64,000 bases of DNA from Streptomyces sp. NBC_00190 (GTDB lineage Bacteria; Actinomycetota; Actinomycetes; Streptomycetales; Streptomycetaceae): NCBI RefSeq assembly GCF_036203305.1, contig NZ_CP108131.1, forward strand, positions 3,100,001 to 3,164,000, given 5' to 3'. A model generated the notes under the pieces. The model saw only the letters and a program-made list of their open reading frames with translations, was not told the origin of the DNA and did no database searches. Shown in pieces: positions 1-9,578 of the stretch (position 1 is its first letter; each line of letters begins with the position of its first letter). Made by a program: the position numbers and the translations under genes.

Positions 1-156
1 GCCGTCGTCGCGGGCACCAAGGTGGACGGGGACCAGTACCTGAAGTTCACCCTCCTCAACCCTCAGACCACGACGGCCGACATCACGGCCGTCCTCGACC
101 TTCTCGCCGCACACGCCGAGCAGTTCCTGGGAGAATCCCTTGCCGTCCACCACTGA
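1..156 (+). CDS. desA: DesA, lysine decarboxylase (3' end only)
   Basis: The window opens inside this gene; the last 51 codons are read in frame 1 up to TGA at 154-156. The visible tail ([20 protein letters not shown], then an alanine/leucine-rich helix) fits the C-terminus of PLP-dependent group II decarboxylases. Known role: DesA makes cadaverine from L-lysine, the first step of desferrioxamine synthesis. The assignment rests mainly on position: desB, desC and desD follow without gaps and desB starts inside this gene. The catalytic PLP lysine and the iron-regulated promoter lie outside the window, so neither can be checked. Confidence 0.85.
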   Translation, partial: AVVAGTKVDGDQYLKFTLLNPQTTTADITAVLDLLAAHAEQFLGESLAVHH

Positions 157-1441
157 GCCCCACGACTTCATCGGCATCGGCTTGGGACCCTTCAATCTGG
201 GACTCGCCTGCCTGACGGCGCCGATCGACGAACTCGACGGCCTGTTCATCGAGTCGAAGCCGCACTTCGAGTGGCACGCCGGAATGTTCCTGGACGGCGC
301 CCACCTGCAGACGCCGTTCATGTCGGACCTGGTCACCCTCGCCGACCCGACGTCGCCCTTCTCCTTCCTGAACTACCTGAAGGACCAGGACCGGCTGTAC
401 TCCTTCTACATCCGGGAGAACTTCTACCCGCTGCGGGCCGAGTACAACGACTACTGCCGCTGGGCCGCCGACCGGCTCGACAACGTCCTGTACTCCACCT
501 CCGTCACCGAGGTCACCTACGACGAGCGGGCCGGCCTGTACGAGGTCCGCACGGACCGGGGCGAGACCCACCTGGCCCGCCGCCTGGTCCTCGGTACCGG
601 CACCACGCCCTTCGTCCCGGAGGCCTGCGCCCGCCTCGGCGGGGACTTCCTGCACAACTCCGCCTACATGCGACACAAAGCGGAGCTGCAGAAGAAGAAG
701 TCGATCACCCTGGTCGGCTCCGGCCAGAGCGCGGCCGAGATCTACTACGACCTGCTGGCCGAGATCGACGTGTACGGCTACCAGCTCAACTGGGTCACGC
801 GCTCACCGCGGTTCTTCCCGCTGGAGTACACGAAGCTGACGCTGGAGATGACCTCCCCCGAGTACGTGGACTACTTCCACGCCCTCCCCGAGGACACCCG
901 CTACCGGCTGGAGACCCAGCAGAAGAACCTCTTCAAGGGCATCGACGGCGACCTGATCAACGCCATTTTCGACCTGCTCTACCAGAAGAAGATCAGCATG
1001 CCGGGCGCCGTCCCGACCACCCTGCTGACCAACACCTCGCTGAACAGCACGGCCTACGACACCACCACGGGCACGTACACCCTGGGCCTGCGCCAGGAGG
1101 AGCAGGAGCGGGACTTCACCCTCGCGACCGAGGGCCTGGTCCTGGCCACCGGCTACAAGTACACCGTCCCGGAGTTCCTCGCCCCCCTGCGCGACCGGCT
1201 GAACTTCGACGGCCGCGGCCGCCTCGACGCCGCCCGCAACTACAGCGTCGACACCACCGGGCGCGAGGTCTACCTGCAGAACGGCGCGACCCACAACCAC
1301 TCCCTCACCTCGCCCGACCTGGGCATGGCCGCGTACCGCAACGCGTACATCATCGGTGAGCTCCTCGGCCGCGAGCACTACAAGGTCGAGAAGTCCATCG
1401 CGTTCCAGCAGTTCGCAGCCCCGGAAGGCACGCACGCATGA
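140..1441 (+). CDS. desB: DesB, cadaverine N-monooxygenase
   Basis: 433-residue flavin-dependent N-hydroxylating monooxygenase of the IucD/PvdA/SidA type. It N-hydroxylates cadaverine (or its monoacyl form) in desferrioxamine synthesis. The FAD-binding motif GIGLGPFN lies at about residues 12-19 and an NADPH-binding GSGQSAAE at about 194-201; ATGYKY and the region after it match the family C-terminal half. The start chosen is TTG at 140, preceded by GGGAGA around 129-134; no ATG lies between it and the FAD motif. It overlaps desA by 17 nt, which implies translational coupling. Its stop overlaps the desC start (ATGA, 1438-1441). Confidence 0.92.
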   Translation: MPSTTEPHDFIGIGLGPFNLGLACLTAPIDELDGLFIESKPHFEWHAGMFLDGAHLQTPFMSDLVTLADPTSPFSFLNYLKDQDRLYSFYIRENFYPLRAEYNDYCRWAADRLDNVLYSTSVTEVTYDERAGLYEVRTDRGETHLARRLVLGTGTTPFVPEACARLGGDFLHNSAYMRHKAELQKKKSITLVGSGQSAAEIYYDLLAEIDVYGYQLNWVTRSPRFFPLEYTKLTLEMTSPEYVDYFHALPEDTRYRLETQQKNLFKGIDGDLINAIFDLLYQKKISMPGAVPTTLLTNTSLNSTAYDTTTGTYTLGLRQEEQERDFTLATEGLVLATGYKYTVPEFLAPLRDRLNFDGRGRLDAARNYSVDTTGREVYLQNGATHNHSLTSPDLGMAAYRNAYIIGELLGREHYKVEKSIAFQQFAAPEGTHA

Positions 1442-2034
1442 GCACCACCTCCGAGATCCTGTACGCCCGCACCGACGCGGCGCTCGGGACCTTCTCCCTC
1501 CGCCCGCTGGACCCCTTCTCGGACGCGGAACTCCTGCACGGCTGGGTCACGCACCCCAAGGCCTCGTTCTGGATGATGCAGGACGCCTCGCTGCCGGACG
1601 TCGAGCGCGAGTACATGAAGATCGCCGCGGCCGAGCACCACCAGGCCTTCATCGGCCTCCACGAGGGCCGGCCGGCCTTCCTGATGGAGACGTACGACCC
1701 GGCCGAGCTGGAGCTGGTCGGCCTCTACGACGCCCAGCCCGGCGACGTCGGCATGCACTTCCTCGTCGCGCCGAGCGACACCCCCGTGCACGGGTTCACC
1801 CGCGCGGTCATCACCACGGTCATGGCGGCCGTGTTCGCGGACCCGGCGGCCGCCCGTGTGGTCGTCGAACCGGACGTCCGCAACACGGCGGTCCACGCCC
1901 TGAACGAGGCCGTCGGCTTCCTGCCGGACGGCCCGGTCCAGAAGCCGGAGAAGGAAGCCCTGCTGAGCTTCTGCACCCGTGCGCGGTTCGAGGCCGCCAC
2001 CGGCATCAGCACCACGAAGGAACTCTCGATATGA
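1438..2034 (+). CDS. desC: DesC, N-hydroxycadaverine acyltransferase
   Basis: 198-residue GNAT-fold acyltransferase of the IucB/siderophore acetyltransferase family. It transfers succinyl or acetyl from CoA to N-hydroxycadaverine, giving the hydroxamates that DesD joins. Family features seen: [13 protein letters not shown] near residue 38, HFLVAP near 104 and the C-terminal [21 protein letters not shown], typical of the CoA-binding end of these enzymes. It is coupled to both neighbours by 4-nt ATGA overlaps (1438-1441 and 2031-2034), so the four des genes form one transcript. Confidence 0.92.
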   Translation: MSTTSEILYARTDAALGTFSLRPLDPFSDAELLHGWVTHPKASFWMMQDASLPDVEREYMKIAAAEHHQAFIGLHEGRPAFLMETYDPAELELVGLYDAQPGDVGMHFLVAPSDTPVHGFTRAVITTVMAAVFADPAAARVVVEPDVRNTAVHALNEAVGFLPDGPVQKPEKEALLSFCTRARFEAATGISTTKELSI

Positions 2035-3812
2035 GCCTCGCCGACGCCGTCTCCCACCTCTCCCCCGAGCTGTGGGCACGGGCCAACCGCGCCCTCGTCC
2101 GCAAGGCCCTCGCGGAGTTCTCCCACGAGCGCCTGCTGACTCCGAAGCCGCTGGACTCCGGCTTCTACTCGGTGCTGAGCGACGACTCCACCGTCGAGTA
2201 CCGCTTCAAGGCCGACCTCCACGCCCTGGACCACTGGTCGGTGGACGAGTCCTCGATCACCCGCCACCAGGACGGCGCCGAGCTCCCGCTGGACGCCCTC
2301 GACTTCCACATCGAGCTCAGCGGGACCCTGGGCCTCAGCGCCGAGGTCCTGCCCGTCTACCTGGAGGAGATCTCCTCCACCCTGGCCGGCACGGGCTTCA
2401 AGTACACCAAGCCGCAGGTCCCCGCGTCGGTGCTGGCCACGTCCTCCTTCCAGGACATCGAGACGGGCATGACCGAGGGCCACCCCTGCTTCGTGGCGAA
2501 CAACGGCCGCCTCGGCTTCGGCGTGCACGAGTACCTCTCGTACGCCCCCGAGACGGCGAGCCCGGTCCACCTGGTGTGGGTGGCGGCCCGCAAGGACGTC
2601 TCCACCTTCACGGCGGGCGCGGACCTGGACCACGACGCGTTCATGCGCGCCGAACTGGGCGAGGCGGCCATCGCCGGCTTCTCCGCGAAGCTGTCCTCCC
2701 TCGGCCTGGACCTGGCGGACTACCACCTGCTCCCCGTCCACCCCTGGCAGTGGTGGAACAAGACCACGGTCACCTTCGCGGCCGAGATCGCGAACCAGCG
2801 CCTGGTCCTGCTGGGCGAAGGCTCCGACGCCTACCTGCCCCAGCAGTCGATCCGTACGTTCTTCAACACGACCACCCCCGCGAAGCACTACGTGAAGACC
2901 GCCATCTCGGTCCTCAACATGGGCTTCATGCGCGGCCTGTCGGCCGCGTACATGGAGGCCACCCCGGCCATCAACGACTGGCTCCACCAGCTGATCGAGT
3001 CGGACCCCGTCCTGCGGTCCGTCGACTTCTCGATCATCCGCGAGCGGGCGGCGATCGGCTACCACCACCGCCAGTACGAGCGCGCCACCGACCGGTACTC
3101 CCCGTACCGCAAGATGCTGGCCGCGCTGTGGCGCGAGTCCCCCGTGAACTCCCTGCAGGGCGACGAGCGCCTGGCCACCATGGCCTCGCTCCTCCACGTG
3201 GACGCCGAGGGCAACTCCTTCGTCGGCGCCCTGATCGCGGAGTCGGGCCTGACCCCGTCGCAGTGGCTGGCGTCCTACCTCCGCGCGTACCTGGTCCCCC
3301 TCCTGCACTGCTTCTACCGGTACGACCTCGCGTACATGCCGCACGGCGAGAACACGATCCTCGTCATCGAGGGCGGCGTGGTGAAGCGGGCGATCTTCAA
3401 GGACATCGCCGAGGAGATCGTGGTCATGGACCCGGACGCGGTCCTGCCGCCCGCGGTCGAGCGGGTCCGGGCGGACATCCCGGAGGACATGAAGCTGCTG
3501 TCGGTCTTCACGGACGTCTTCGACTGCTTCTTCCGCTTCCTCGGCCCGATCCTCGTCACGGAGGGCATCTGCGACGAGGACACGTTCTGGCGGGCGGTCG
3601 CGGACTGCGCCCACGCGTACCAGGACTCCGTGCCGGCCCTCGCGGAGCGCTTCGCCCGCTACGACCTGTTCGCGGACGAGTTCCAGCTGTCCTGCCTGAA
3701 CCGCCTCCAGCTGCGCAACAACAAGCAGATGGTCGACCTCGCCGACCCGTCGGCCGCCCTCCAGCTGATCGGCACCCTCAGGAACCCCGTCGCGGCCTTC
3801 GCCCGGCGGTGA
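2031..3812 (+). CDS. desD: DesD, NIS synthetase (desferrioxamine synthetase)
   Basis: 593-residue NRPS-independent siderophore synthetase of the IucA/IucC family, which uses ATP to oligomerise and macrocyclise N-succinyl-N-hydroxycadaverine into desferrioxamines. The start is the ATG at 2031 overlapping the desC stop; the reading frame is open further upstream but that stretch is only the shadow of desC. Family landmarks are HPWQWWNK (around 240), the PQQSIRTFFN stretch (around 270), the KTAISVLNMGFMRGLS segment (around 290) and a C-terminal FhuF-like Fe-S-free region with MPHGENTILVIEGG (around 440). Full length for the family. Last gene of the operon, followed by a strong inverted repeat. 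Confidence 0.95.
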   Translation: MSLADAVSHLSPELWARANRALVRKALAEFSHERLLTPKPLDSGFYSVLSDDSTVEYRFKADLHALDHWSVDESSITRHQDGAELPLDALDFHIELSGTLGLSAEVLPVYLEEISSTLAGTGFKYTKPQVPASVLATSSFQDIETGMTEGHPCFVANNGRLGFGVHEYLSYAPETASPVHLVWVAARKDVSTFTAGADLDHDAFMRAELGEAAIAGFSAKLSSLGLDLADYHLLPVHPWQWWNKTTVTFAAEIANQRLVLLGEGSDAYLPQQSIRTFFNTTTPAKHYVKTAISVLNMGFMRGLSAAYMEATPAINDWLHQLIESDPVLRSVDFSIIRERAAIGYHHRQYERATDRYSPYRKMLAALWRESPVNSLQGDERLATMASLLHVDAEGNSFVGALIAESGLTPSQWLASYLRAYLVPLLHCFYRYDLAYMPHGENTILVIEGGVVKRAIFKDIAEEIVVMDPDAVLPPAVERVRADIPEDMKLLSVFTDVFDCFFRFLGPILVTEGICDEDTFWRAVADCAHAYQDSVPALAERFARYDLFADEFQLSCLNRLQLRNNKQMVDLADPSAALQLIGTLRNPVAAFARR

Positions 3813-3868
3813 CCGGGGGCGGTCGCGGTCTCGATACAGTCCCTCGACGCCGCGACCGCTCCCTCACC

Positions 3869-3922
3869 CGCGAGGCGTGTCCGCGAAGCCCTGACCGGCC
3901 CTCTTCGCGGACACGCCTCGCG
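3869..3922. terminator. Bidirectional terminator, des operon / hexosaminidase
   Basis: Perfect 20-bp inverted repeat: arms 3869-3888 and 3903-3922 with a 14-nt loop. It sits between the convergent desD (ending 3812) and the hexosaminidase gene (ending 3952), so it can serve both strands. There is no T-run, as is common for actinobacterial stem-loop terminators. Confidence 0.8.
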
Positions 3923-3951
3923 TGGATCCCGGTGCGGGACCACGACAGGTC

Positions 3952-5541
3952 CTAGGACCAGGGGACGTCCGGCGAGCGGTAGAAGGTGATGTCCTGGGCC
4001 TCCAGGCGGGGTGCCTGGGCCGCCAGGCGGCGGCTGTACGAGGTCCAGCCGAGTGCGGCCTGCGGGGACCAGCCCAGTTCCGCCAGGCTCAGGAGCCGGG
4101 GGAAGGCCATGAACTCCCAGTCGGCGCGCGTCGCGACGGTCTCCGTCCACAGCGGGGCCTCCACCCCCAGGACCGCGGATTCGGGGACGCCGGGCAGGTA
4201 GGAGCCCGGGTTCCAGAAGTACGACCGCCGCACCGGGACGAAGCCGGCCCAGGCCAGGCCCGGCTTCGTGGCCAGGTCGTACTTCATGTCCAGGTAGAGC
4301 CGGTCCGCCGGGGACAGGATCAACGGGTGGCCCGCCGCGGCCGCCGTCGCCACCCGTGTCCTGTCCGCCGCCGGGGTGCGGTCGTGGCCCCAGTACTGCA
4401 GCACCGCGCCCGGCGCCGGACGCGCCGCCGCCAGCTGGTGCCAGGCGACCACCGTCTTCCCGTACCGGCCCACCACCGCCTGCGCCCGGTCCATGAAGGC
4501 CGCGTAGTCCGCGGCGGGCGTCGAGTGCGCCTCGTCGCCTCCGATGTGCAGGTAGCGGCCGGGCGTCAGCTCCGCCAGCTCGCCGAGCACCTGGTCGATG
4601 AACTGGTACGTCCGCTCCTTGCCGACGCACAGCGAGCTGAAACCGACCTTGATCCCCGTGTACCGCGCGGGGGCCTTGCCGTCGCAGTTCAGCTCCGCGT
4701 ACGAGGCGAGCGCCGCGTTCACGTGCCCCGGCATGTCGATCTCCGGGACCACGTCGACGTACCGCTGCCCCGCGTAGGCGACGAGTTCCCGGTACTCGTC
4801 CTTCGTCCAGTGGCCGCCGGGTCCGCCGCCGACCTCGCTGCCGCCGCCGTACTCCGCCAGCCGCGGCCAGGAGTCGACCGCCAGGCGCCACCCCTGGTCG
4901 TCGGTCAGGTGCACGTGCAGGGTGTTGACCTTGTACTGGGCGATCTGGTTGACGTACCTCTTGACCTGCTCGACCGTGAAGAAGTGCCGCGCGATGTCCA
5001 CCATCGCCCCGCGGTACGCGAACCTCGGCCGGTCGGTGACCGTCCCGCCCGGCACCGTCCCGGGGCCCGCCACCGGCAGCAGCTGGCGCAGCGTCTGCCC
5101 CGCGTGGAACAGCCCCGCCGGGGTCCGCGCGGTGAGGGTGATCCCGTCCGGGCGGGACTCCAGCCGGTACCCCTCGTCGCCGACCCCCTCCGTCTCCTCG
5201 TCGATCCGCAGCAAGATCCCGTCCCCGCCGGCCCCGCCGACCACGGGCAGCGGCAGCCCGCTCGGGCCGCGCAGCTGCTCCGCGAGGAGTTCACCGACCC
5301 GCCGGACCTCCTCGTCCGGCCCCGGGCCGGTACGGATGACCGTGCCCGGCCCGACGGCGTACCCGGGGCCTTCGGCGCTCGCGGAGACGGGTGCGGGCAG
5401 GAGCCGTTCGAAGGGGGCCAGGGCGGCGGGGGGATCGTCGCCGGCCCTGGCGTCGTCACCGCGGGCGTCGGTACACGAGACGGAGACACCGAGGGCGCCG
5501 AGGACGAGGAGGGTGCCGAGCGTGCGTCGCAGGACTCTCAT
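3952..5541 (-). CDS. Beta-N-acetylhexosaminidase (GH20), exported
   Basis: 529-residue family 20 glycoside hydrolase that removes terminal GlcNAc/GalNAc from chito-oligosaccharides. The catalytic Asp-Glu pair is in HIGGDEAHS, preceded by the family stretch HLTDDQGWR. The N-terminus (MRVLRRTLGTLLVLGALGV...SC) is a lipoprotein-like signal with a cysteine near residue 23, although the residue at -3 is atypical. Start set at 5541 (ATG) because signal features begin there; the open frame continues 16 codons upstream. Desferrioxamine loci in Streptomyces commonly have this gene next door. A weak GGTCTAGACC-like sequence sits just upstream of the start. Confidence 0.9.
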   Translation of the reverse strand: MRVLRRTLGTLLVLGALGVSVSCTDARGDDARAGDDPPAALAPFERLLPAPVSASAEGPGYAVGPGTVIRTGPGPDEEVRRVGELLAEQLRGPSGLPLPVVGGAGGDGILLRIDEETEGVGDEGYRLESRPDGITLTARTPAGLFHAGQTLRQLLPVAGPGTVPGGTVTDRPRFAYRGAMVDIARHFFTVEQVKRYVNQIAQYKVNTLHVHLTDDQGWRLAVDSWPRLAEYGGGSEVGGGPGGHWTKDEYRELVAYAGQRYVDVVPEIDMPGHVNAALASYAELNCDGKAPARYTGIKVGFSSLCVGKERTYQFIDQVLGELAELTPGRYLHIGGDEAHSTPAADYAAFMDRAQAVVGRYGKTVVAWHQLAAARPAPGAVLQYWGHDRTPAADRTRVATAAAAGHPLILSPADRLYLDMKYDLATKPGLAWAGFVPVRRSYFWNPGSYLPGVPESAVLGVEAPLWTETVATRADWEFMAFPRLLSLAELGWSPQAALGWTSYSRRLAAQAPRLEAQDITFYRSPDVPWS

Positions 5542-5547
5542 GAGGCA

Positions 5548-5557
5548 GGTATAGGCC
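5548..5557. promoter_or_regulatory. Possible DasR-like half-matched site upstream of hexosaminidase
   Basis: On the minus strand this reads GGCCTATACC, matching the palindromic core GGTCTAGACC at 8 of 10 positions. It lies only 6 nt upstream of the hexosaminidase ATG. Hexosaminidase genes are known DasR targets in Streptomyces; the match here is imperfect and the position unusual, so this is a weak call. Confidence 0.3.
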
Positions 5558-5592
5558 AAGTGGGCCGTCCTGGCCGGTGCGAGAATCATCGG

Positions 5593-6483
5593 ATGGCGGA
5601 AATCATCCAGAAGGACGGCACTTGGACCTTCGACGGGGACACGGTGCGCATCGTGCCGGGCCGCGACAAGGGGGTGGGCCCGTTGCGCCAGACGCTCGGC
5701 GAAGTGGCCGTGCCGCTGCGCGCGCTGGCCGGGATCAGCTTCGAGCCGGGGCGCAAGGCGGGCCGGCTCCGACTACGGCTGCGTGACGGCGCGGATCCTC
5801 TGCTCCAGGTGACCGGCGGGCGGCTGTCGGAGGCCTCCGACCCGTACCGGCTCACCGTGGAGCAGGACCGGACCGGGGTGGCGGAGTACTTCGTGGACGA
5901 GGTGCGGGCCGCGCTGCTGCTGGAGCAGGTGGACACCGGCCCCACCCGTGAGTACCTGCTGCCGGGTCCCGCGGTGCCGATCACGGTGGCCGCGGGCGAC
6001 GGGACCGTGGCCTTCGACGGGGACCGGGTCACCCTGGAGTGGAACTGGACGGCCGAGGAGGCCAAGCGGTCCGGCGGGACGCGGGGCTTCGGCCTGGCCG
6101 ACCTCCGGACGGTGGAGTGGTCCCCGTCGAAGGGTCTGAGCAACGGCTGGCTGCGCTTCCTCCCGGTGGGCGTCGCGTCGGCCGCCGCGCCCAAGTACGA
6201 CCCCTTCACGGTGGAGCTCTTCGGTTTCAAGAACGACCCGCTGATGGCGCTGGTCGCGGCTGCGGTGGCGCTGCGGCTGCCCCACCCGGCGGCGGCCGCG
6301 GCCGACGGCGCCCCCGCCGCGGTCCCCGTCCTCAGTGCGGCCGCGGCGCCGCCGGAGGAGACCGCGGCGGACCACGACACGCTCCTGCGCCGCCTGCGCG
6401 AGCTCGGCGAGATGCATCAGACGGGGATCCTCACGGCTGAGGAGTTCGCGGCCGCCAAGCAGGCCGTTTTGCGGCGTTTCTGA
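5593..6483 (+). CDS. DUF4429 domain protein with C-terminal SHOCT domain
   Basis: 296-residue cytoplasmic protein, no signal peptide. Residues about 1-245 contain two related halves, each with a WTFDGDTVRIVPG / VAFDGDRVTLEWN type strand-rich opening and a later F-x-P-G or P-x-P-L stretch, as in DUF4429. An Ala/Pro linker (about 230-265) leads to a C-terminal SHOCT helix pair (LLRRLRELGEMHQTGILTAEEFAAAK), a short module linked to oligomerisation. Start ATG 5593 follows a short divergent gap from the hexosaminidase; the long open frame upstream is shadow. Function unknown. A Rho-independent terminator follows. Confidence 0.8.
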   Translation: MAEIIQKDGTWTFDGDTVRIVPGRDKGVGPLRQTLGEVAVPLRALAGISFEPGRKAGRLRLRLRDGADPLLQVTGGRLSEASDPYRLTVEQDRTGVAEYFVDEVRAALLLEQVDTGPTREYLLPGPAVPITVAAGDGTVAFDGDRVTLEWNWTAEEAKRSGGTRGFGLADLRTVEWSPSKGLSNGWLRFLPVGVASAAAPKYDPFTVELFGFKNDPLMALVAAAVALRLPHPAAAAADGAPAAVPVLSAAAAPPEETAADHDTLLRRLRELGEMHQTGILTAEEFAAAKQAVLRRF

Positions 6484-6518
6484 CCGGATCCATCCATTCC
6501 GCTGGTCCATACCAGAAG

Positions 6519-6548
6519 GATCCTGCCCGGATTCGGGCAGGATCTTTT
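6519..6548 (+). terminator. Rho-independent terminator after DUF4429 gene
   Basis: Perfect 11-bp stem (6519-6529 with 6534-6544), 4-nt loop, then TTTT at 6545-6548. It ends 36 nt downstream of the DUF4429 stop. Confidence 0.85.
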
Positions 6549-6581
6549 GCATTCGGCGCCATCACCCGCCAGTATCTACGG

Positions 6582-6857
6582 GTGCTCGATCGCCGCCCGT
6601 CGCATGACGACCTCGTCGACCACCTGGTGCGCAGCACCGCGCTGCAGCGCGGCGAGGCCGCCCGGGTGGTACTCGACGTGCTCGCGTACTTCGACGAGAC
6701 GACCGAGGAGTTCGTCCGCCGCCGCCACCGGGAACTGCAGTCCGGCGGAGCGGTCAACGCGGAGATCTTCGAGCGGATCGCGGCCGAGCTGCCGCACCGC
6801 GCCGTGGCGCCCTCGGAGCTCTCGCTCCGGCAGCTGCGCCGCATCGTCTACGGCTGA
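6582..6857 (+). CDS. Conserved small protein upstream of glmS
   Basis: 91 residues, GTG start at 6582, strongly helical and charged, no membrane segment or signal peptide. I do not recognise a named domain. It has streptomycete codon use (third position nearly all G/C) and lies 61 nt upstream of glmS in the same direction, after a terminator that isolates it from the previous gene. No convincing ribosome binding site precedes the GTG, so the start is uncertain. Confidence 0.6.
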   Translation: MLDRRPSHDDLVDHLVRSTALQRGEAARVVLDVLAYFDETTEEFVRRRHRELQSGGAVNAEIFERIAAELPHRAVAPSELSLRQLRRIVYG

Positions 6858-6918
6858 GCGGCCGCCGCACGCGGCCGCGGACGAGTACAGAACCGAACTT
6901 CAGGAGGGGCAGAACCGT

Positions 6919-8736
6919 ATGTGTGGAATCGTCGGTTACATCGGCAAGCGTGACGTGGCACCGCTGCTGCTGGAAGGCCTGCAGCGACTGGAGTACCGCG
7001 GATACGACTCCGCGGGCATCGTCGTCAACAGCCCGAAGGCCCCGGCCCTCAAGGCCGTCAAGGCCAAGGGTCGGGTCCGCGAGCTGGAGTCCCGCGTCCC
7101 CAAGCGCTTCGCCGGCACCACCGGCATCGCCCACACCCGCTGGGCCACCCACGGCGCCCCGAGCGACGTCAACTCGCACCCGCACCTGGACCCCGAGAAT
7201 AAGGTCGCCGTCGTCCACAACGGCATCGTCGACAACGCCTCCGAGCTGCGCGCCAAGCTGGAGGCCGAAGGCGTGGTGTTCGCCTCCGAGACCGACACCG
7301 AGGTGATCACCCACCTGATCGCCCGCGCCCAGGCCGACACCCTCGAGGAGAAGGTCCGCGAGGCGCTCAAGGTCATCGAGGGCACCTACGGCATCGCCGT
7401 GATGCACGCCGACTTCGCCGACCGCATCGTGGTCGCCCGCAACGGCTCCCCGGTCATCCTCGGCATCGGCGAGAAGGAGATGCTCGTCGCCTCCGACGTC
7501 GCCGCGCTGATCGCCCACACCCGCCAGGTCGTCACCCTCAACGACGGCGAGATGGCCACCCTCAAGGCCGACGACTTCCGCACCTACACCACCAGCGGTA
7601 CGACGACCACCGCCACGCCGGAGACCGTGGAGTGGGAGGCCGCCTCGTACGACATGGGCGGCCACGACACCTACATGCACAAGGAGATCTCCGAGCAGCC
7701 CGACGCGGTCGACCGCGTGCTGCGCGGCCGGATCGACGACCGCTTCAACACCGTCCACCTGGGCGGCCTGAACCTGGACCCGCGCGAGGCGCGCGGCATC
7801 CGCCGGGTCAAGATCCTGGGCTGCGGCACCTCGTACCACGCGGGCCTCATCGGCGCCGGCCTCATCGAGGGCATGGCCCGGATCCCCGCGGACGCCGAGC
7901 CGGCCTCCGAGTTCCGCTACCGCAACCCGGTCGTGGACCCCGACACCCTGTACATCGCGGTCTCCCAGTCCGGTGAGACGTACGACGTGCTCGCGGCCGT
8001 GCAGGAGCTCAAGCGCAAGGGCGCCCGCGTCCTCGGCGTGGTCAACGTGGTCGGCTCGGCGATCGCCCGCGAGGCCGACGGCGGCGTGTACGTGCACGCC
8101 GGCCCCGAGGTCTGCGTCGTCTCCACCAAGTGCTTCACCAACACGGTCGTGGCGTTCGCGCTGCTCGCCGTGCACCTGGGCCGGATCCGGGACCTGTCGG
8201 TCACCGACGGCAAGCGGATCATCGAGGGCCTGCGCAAGCTGCCCGCGCAGATCCAGGAGATCCTCGACGGCGAAGAGGACATCAAGAAGCTGGCCGCCGA
8301 GTTCGCCGAGGCCAAGTCGATGATGTTCATCGGCCGGGTGCGCGGCTACCCGGTGGCGCTGGAGGCCTCCCTGAAGCTCAAGGAGATCTCCTACATCCAC
8401 GCCGAGGCCTACCCGGCCTCCGAGCTCAAGCACGGTCCGCTGGCGCTGATCGAGCCCTCGCTGCCGACGGTCGCGATCGTCCCGGACGACGACCTGCTGG
8501 AGAAGAACCGCGCGGCGCTGGAGGAGATCAAGGCTCGCAGCGGCCGCATCCTCGCGGTCGCCCACCGCGAGCAGGAGAAGGCGGACCACACCATCGTGGT
8601 CCCGAAGAACGAGGACGAGCTGGACCCGATCCTGATGGGCATCCCGCTCCAGCTGCTGGCGTACCACACGGCCCTGGCCATGGGCCGGGACATCGACAAG
8701 CCGCGCAACCTGGCGAAGTCGGTCACGGTCGAGTAG
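6919..8736 (+). CDS. glmS: GlmS, glutamine:fructose-6-phosphate aminotransferase
   Basis: 605 residues. Makes glucosamine-6-phosphate from fructose-6-phosphate and glutamine, the entry to UDP-GlcNAc and peptidoglycan. The N-terminal Cys2 (MCGIVGYIG) is the glutaminase nucleophile, followed by HTRWATHG and the class II amidotransferase domain (to about 240). Two SIS sugar-isomerase domains follow: GCGTSYHAG (about 300), SQSGETYD (about 350) and ASLKLKEISYIHAEAYPASELKHGP near 490. The C-terminal KSVTVE tail is typical. Start is fixed by Cys2 and the strong RBS AGGAGGGG at 6902-6909. No riboswitch/ribozyme-like leader is evident in the short upstream gap. Confidence 0.96.
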   Translation: MCGIVGYIGKRDVAPLLLEGLQRLEYRGYDSAGIVVNSPKAPALKAVKAKGRVRELESRVPKRFAGTTGIAHTRWATHGAPSDVNSHPHLDPENKVAVVHNGIVDNASELRAKLEAEGVVFASETDTEVITHLIARAQADTLEEKVREALKVIEGTYGIAVMHADFADRIVVARNGSPVILGIGEKEMLVASDVAALIAHTRQVVTLNDGEMATLKADDFRTYTTSGTTTTATPETVEWEAASYDMGGHDTYMHKEISEQPDAVDRVLRGRIDDRFNTVHLGGLNLDPREARGIRRVKILGCGTSYHAGLIGAGLIEGMARIPADAEPASEFRYRNPVVDPDTLYIAVSQSGETYDVLAAVQELKRKGARVLGVVNVVGSAIAREADGGVYVHAGPEVCVVSTKCFTNTVVAFALLAVHLGRIRDLSVTDGKRIIEGLRKLPAQIQEILDGEEDIKKLAAEFAEAKSMMFIGRVRGYPVALEASLKLKEISYIHAEAYPASELKHGPLALIEPSLPTVAIVPDDDLLEKNRAALEEIKARSGRILAVAHREQEKADHTIVVPKNEDELDPILMGIPLQLLAYHTALAMGRDIDKPRNLAKSVTVE

Positions 8737-8758
8737 CCGACCCGCCCCACCACGTGAG

Positions 8759-8789
8759 GAACCCCCCTGCGCACCGCGCACGGGGGTTC
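8759..8789 (+). terminator. Terminator after glmS
   Basis: Stem-loop: 8759-8766 pairs with 8782-8789, and an inner 5-bp stem 8768-8772/8776-8780 closes an ACC loop with one C-C mismatch between. It lies 22 nt after the glmS stop and just before the convergent transporter gene (stop 8802). Confidence 0.75.
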
Positions 8790-8801
8790 TCCATGTGGTG
8801 C

Positions 8802-9368
8802 TCAGCCCGCGGCGACCGCGCCGCGCCCCGCCCTGCCGAGGGCCATCGGCCAGTGCGCCAGGGCCGCGGTGGCCCCGTACCAGGCCAGCAGGCCGGCCAC
8901 GGCGGCGACCCAGCCGCCGGCCTTGGCGAGCCCGCCGCTGCCCGCGAAGGCGCCTATCGCCAGCAGGAGCAGGGACAGGGTCAGCAGGGCGTAGACGCCC
9001 TGGCTGAACAGACCGCTCGCGGCGGCGACCGTGAGGGTCAGCGCGAGCAGCGCGAAGAGGACAAGAAACGCTCCGGCGGCTTCGTCGGAGACCGAAGCTC
9101 CCGCGCCCTTGGCCCACGTGAACCAGAAGATGCCGATGCCCGCGAACGCGGTGCCGTTGAACCCGTTGCCGCCGCGGTACTCCAGGAGCCCGAGGAGGAA
9201 GAGGGCGACGCCGCCGACGTACATCGCGAGCGATACGGAACTGGCAGCGGTCACGCCGTCGATGACGCCGGTGTGGCCGATACCGAATGCGAGAAGGGTC
9301 AGACCCAGGGCGATGTTCCCCAGGGTCGAAGTCGAGGCCGTGCTTCCCGCAGAGACACCATTGTCCAC
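8802..9368 (-). CDS. SatP/GPR1-FUN34-YaaH family transporter
   Basis: 188 residues with six hydrophobic helices, matching the GPR1/FUN34/YaaH (SatP) acetate/succinate channel family: NIALGLTLLAFGIGHTG in helix 1, YVGGVALFLLGLLEYRGGNGF around 50-70, then FWFTWAKG and ALLTLSLLLLAIGAF. The N-P-[AV]-P-[LF]-type family motif appears here only in altered form (STSTLGNIALGL), so substrate is uncertain. GTG start at 9368 with RBS AAGGGAG 7 nt upstream. The 210-nt gap to tnpB holds its promoter and probably the left end of the IS element. Confidence 0.75.
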   Translation of the reverse strand: MDNGVSAGSTASTSTLGNIALGLTLLAFGIGHTGVIDGVTAASSVSLAMYVGGVALFLLGLLEYRGGNGFNGTAFAGIGIFWFTWAKGAGASVSDEAAGAFLVLFALLALTLTVAAASGLFSQGVYALLTLSLLLLAIGAFAGSGGLAKAGGWVAAVAGLLAWYGATAALAHWPMALGRAGRGAVAAG

Positions 9369-9578
9369 GGCGGGCTCCCTTCGATCTGCAGTTGTTTGCT
9401 GCGTCCCAGCAGCATTTATCTACCCTTTACACGGGTGCATAACCCACAGCACCCGCCCCAACGCGCGCGGTCACCTGGTCGAGATGGGGAGCCAGTCGCC
9501 GACCGGATCGGCCACTCGTTCGGGGGATCGTCGGAAAATCCGGGCGGACAGCGAAGAACACGGCGTTACGGTCGCGTC

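Noticed and set aside
1725..3614. 629-residue open frame on the minus strand
   Set aside because: It overlaps desC and desD and has the Arg/Val/Leu-rich composition of a reverse-strand shadow in G+C-rich DNA; desD is conserved.
6858..6918. glmS ribozyme/riboswitch
   Set aside because: The glmS leader is only about 60 nt with no visible ribozyme features, and glmS ribozymes are typical of Firmicutes.
9420..9578. Left end of the intact tnpB element
   Set aside because: No clear hairpin or target motif that would set the boundary; left unmarked.
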